A stretch of DNA of 51,710 bases from Phascolarctobacterium sp. Its GTDB lineage: Bacteria > Bacillota > Negativicutes > Acidaminococcales > Acidaminococcaceae. Below are positions 51,661-51,710 of the stretch, one piece after another. The DNA is taken from positions 1-51,710 of the forward strand of contig JAUNIS010000017.1 in assembly GCA_030523325.1 (NCBI GenBank), given 5' to 3'. A program made the position numbers and the translations under genes. The notes beneath the pieces are model-generated. The model ran no database searches, was not told the DNA's origin, and saw nothing but the letters and a program-made list of their open reading frames with translations. Position 1 is the stretch's first letter; each line of letters begins with the position of its first letter.

Positions 51661-51710
51661 GTGTGTCGGGAATGGCACATTTCTTGCTGGTGAAAGTCCA
51701 GTCACGGGTA
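51661..51710 (+). mobile_element. 5' end of a probable class C group II intron, cut by the window edge
   Basis: The sequence starting at 51661 begins GTGTGTCGGGAATGGCAC and continues with CTGGTGAAAGTCCAG. This follows the domain I start of class C (bacterial, terminator-targeting) introns, which begin GTGTG-C-CGG-ATGG and carry GGTGAgAGTCC shortly after (from memory of the Oceanobacillus intron). It starts six bases after the terminator stem, as expected for this class. The ribozyme body and the reverse-transcriptase gene would lie outside the window. Confidence 0.72.

Overview
The window is the replication-origin region of a low-GC Bacillota chromosome plus about 20 kb of flanking metabolic and accessory DNA. 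The gene order is the conserved firmicute one. Leftwards from the origin on the minus strand run dnaA, dnaN, an S4-domain gene, recF, a DUF721 gene, remB, gyrB, a small orf, thiN, a TSUP permease and gyrA. Rightwards on the plus strand run rpmH, rnpA, yidD, yidC, jag, mnmE, mnmG, rsmG, noc, parA and parB. Lipoprotein amino-acid importers and fermentative enzymes suggest an amino-acid- or lactate-using anaerobe. A Negativicutes-type organism (Acidaminococcaceae-like) is my best guess, but that is inference; no rRNA gene is present to settle it.

Layout. 1-7.9 kb: two secreted His/Asn/Gly-rich proteins of unknown role, a membrane protein, a D-2-hydroxyacid dehydrogenase, and a three-gene anaerobic glycerol-3-phosphate dehydrogenase-like operon. 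7.9-17.6 kb: gyrA to dnaN. 17.6-19.6 kb: the origin, with DnaA-box-like nonamers between dnaN and dnaA and a perfect DnaA box inside the spacer of the probable dnaA promoter. 19.6-29.7 kb: the rpmH-to-parB block, with four parS-like palindromes in a 1-kb gene-free stretch between noc and parA. 29.7-42.6 kb: a DUF554 membrane protein, a branched-chain amino-acid ABC importer with two tandem binding lipoproteins and a linked CBS-ACT protein, a second ABC importer of the TrpXYZ/tyrosine type, and a class III aminotransferase with an unusual active-site motif.

42.7-49.5 kb is an accessory island. It holds small orphan genes, a Fic AMPylase-type gene with operator-like repeats across its promoter, a HipBA toxin-antitoxin remnant (hipB intact, hipA collapsed by internal deletion), and a DUF4143 AAA ATPase behind three 40-bp-spaced repeats. 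The most striking feature is a dispersed, degenerate 36-bp repeat. Each of the five complete minus-strand genes of this island has one copy just beyond its stop codon, always in the same orientation, giving a repeat-gene-repeat-gene cassette-like layout. Its ends resemble type II CRISPR repeats, but genes rather than spacers lie between copies, and no integrase or cas gene is in the window.

49.5-51.7 kb: a gene-poor stretch with strong palindromes, an exported acetolactate decarboxylase, a candidate hydrophobic mini-protein, a candidate small RNA, and at the extreme right edge the first 50 bases of what looks like a class C group II intron inserted immediately after an intrinsic terminator.
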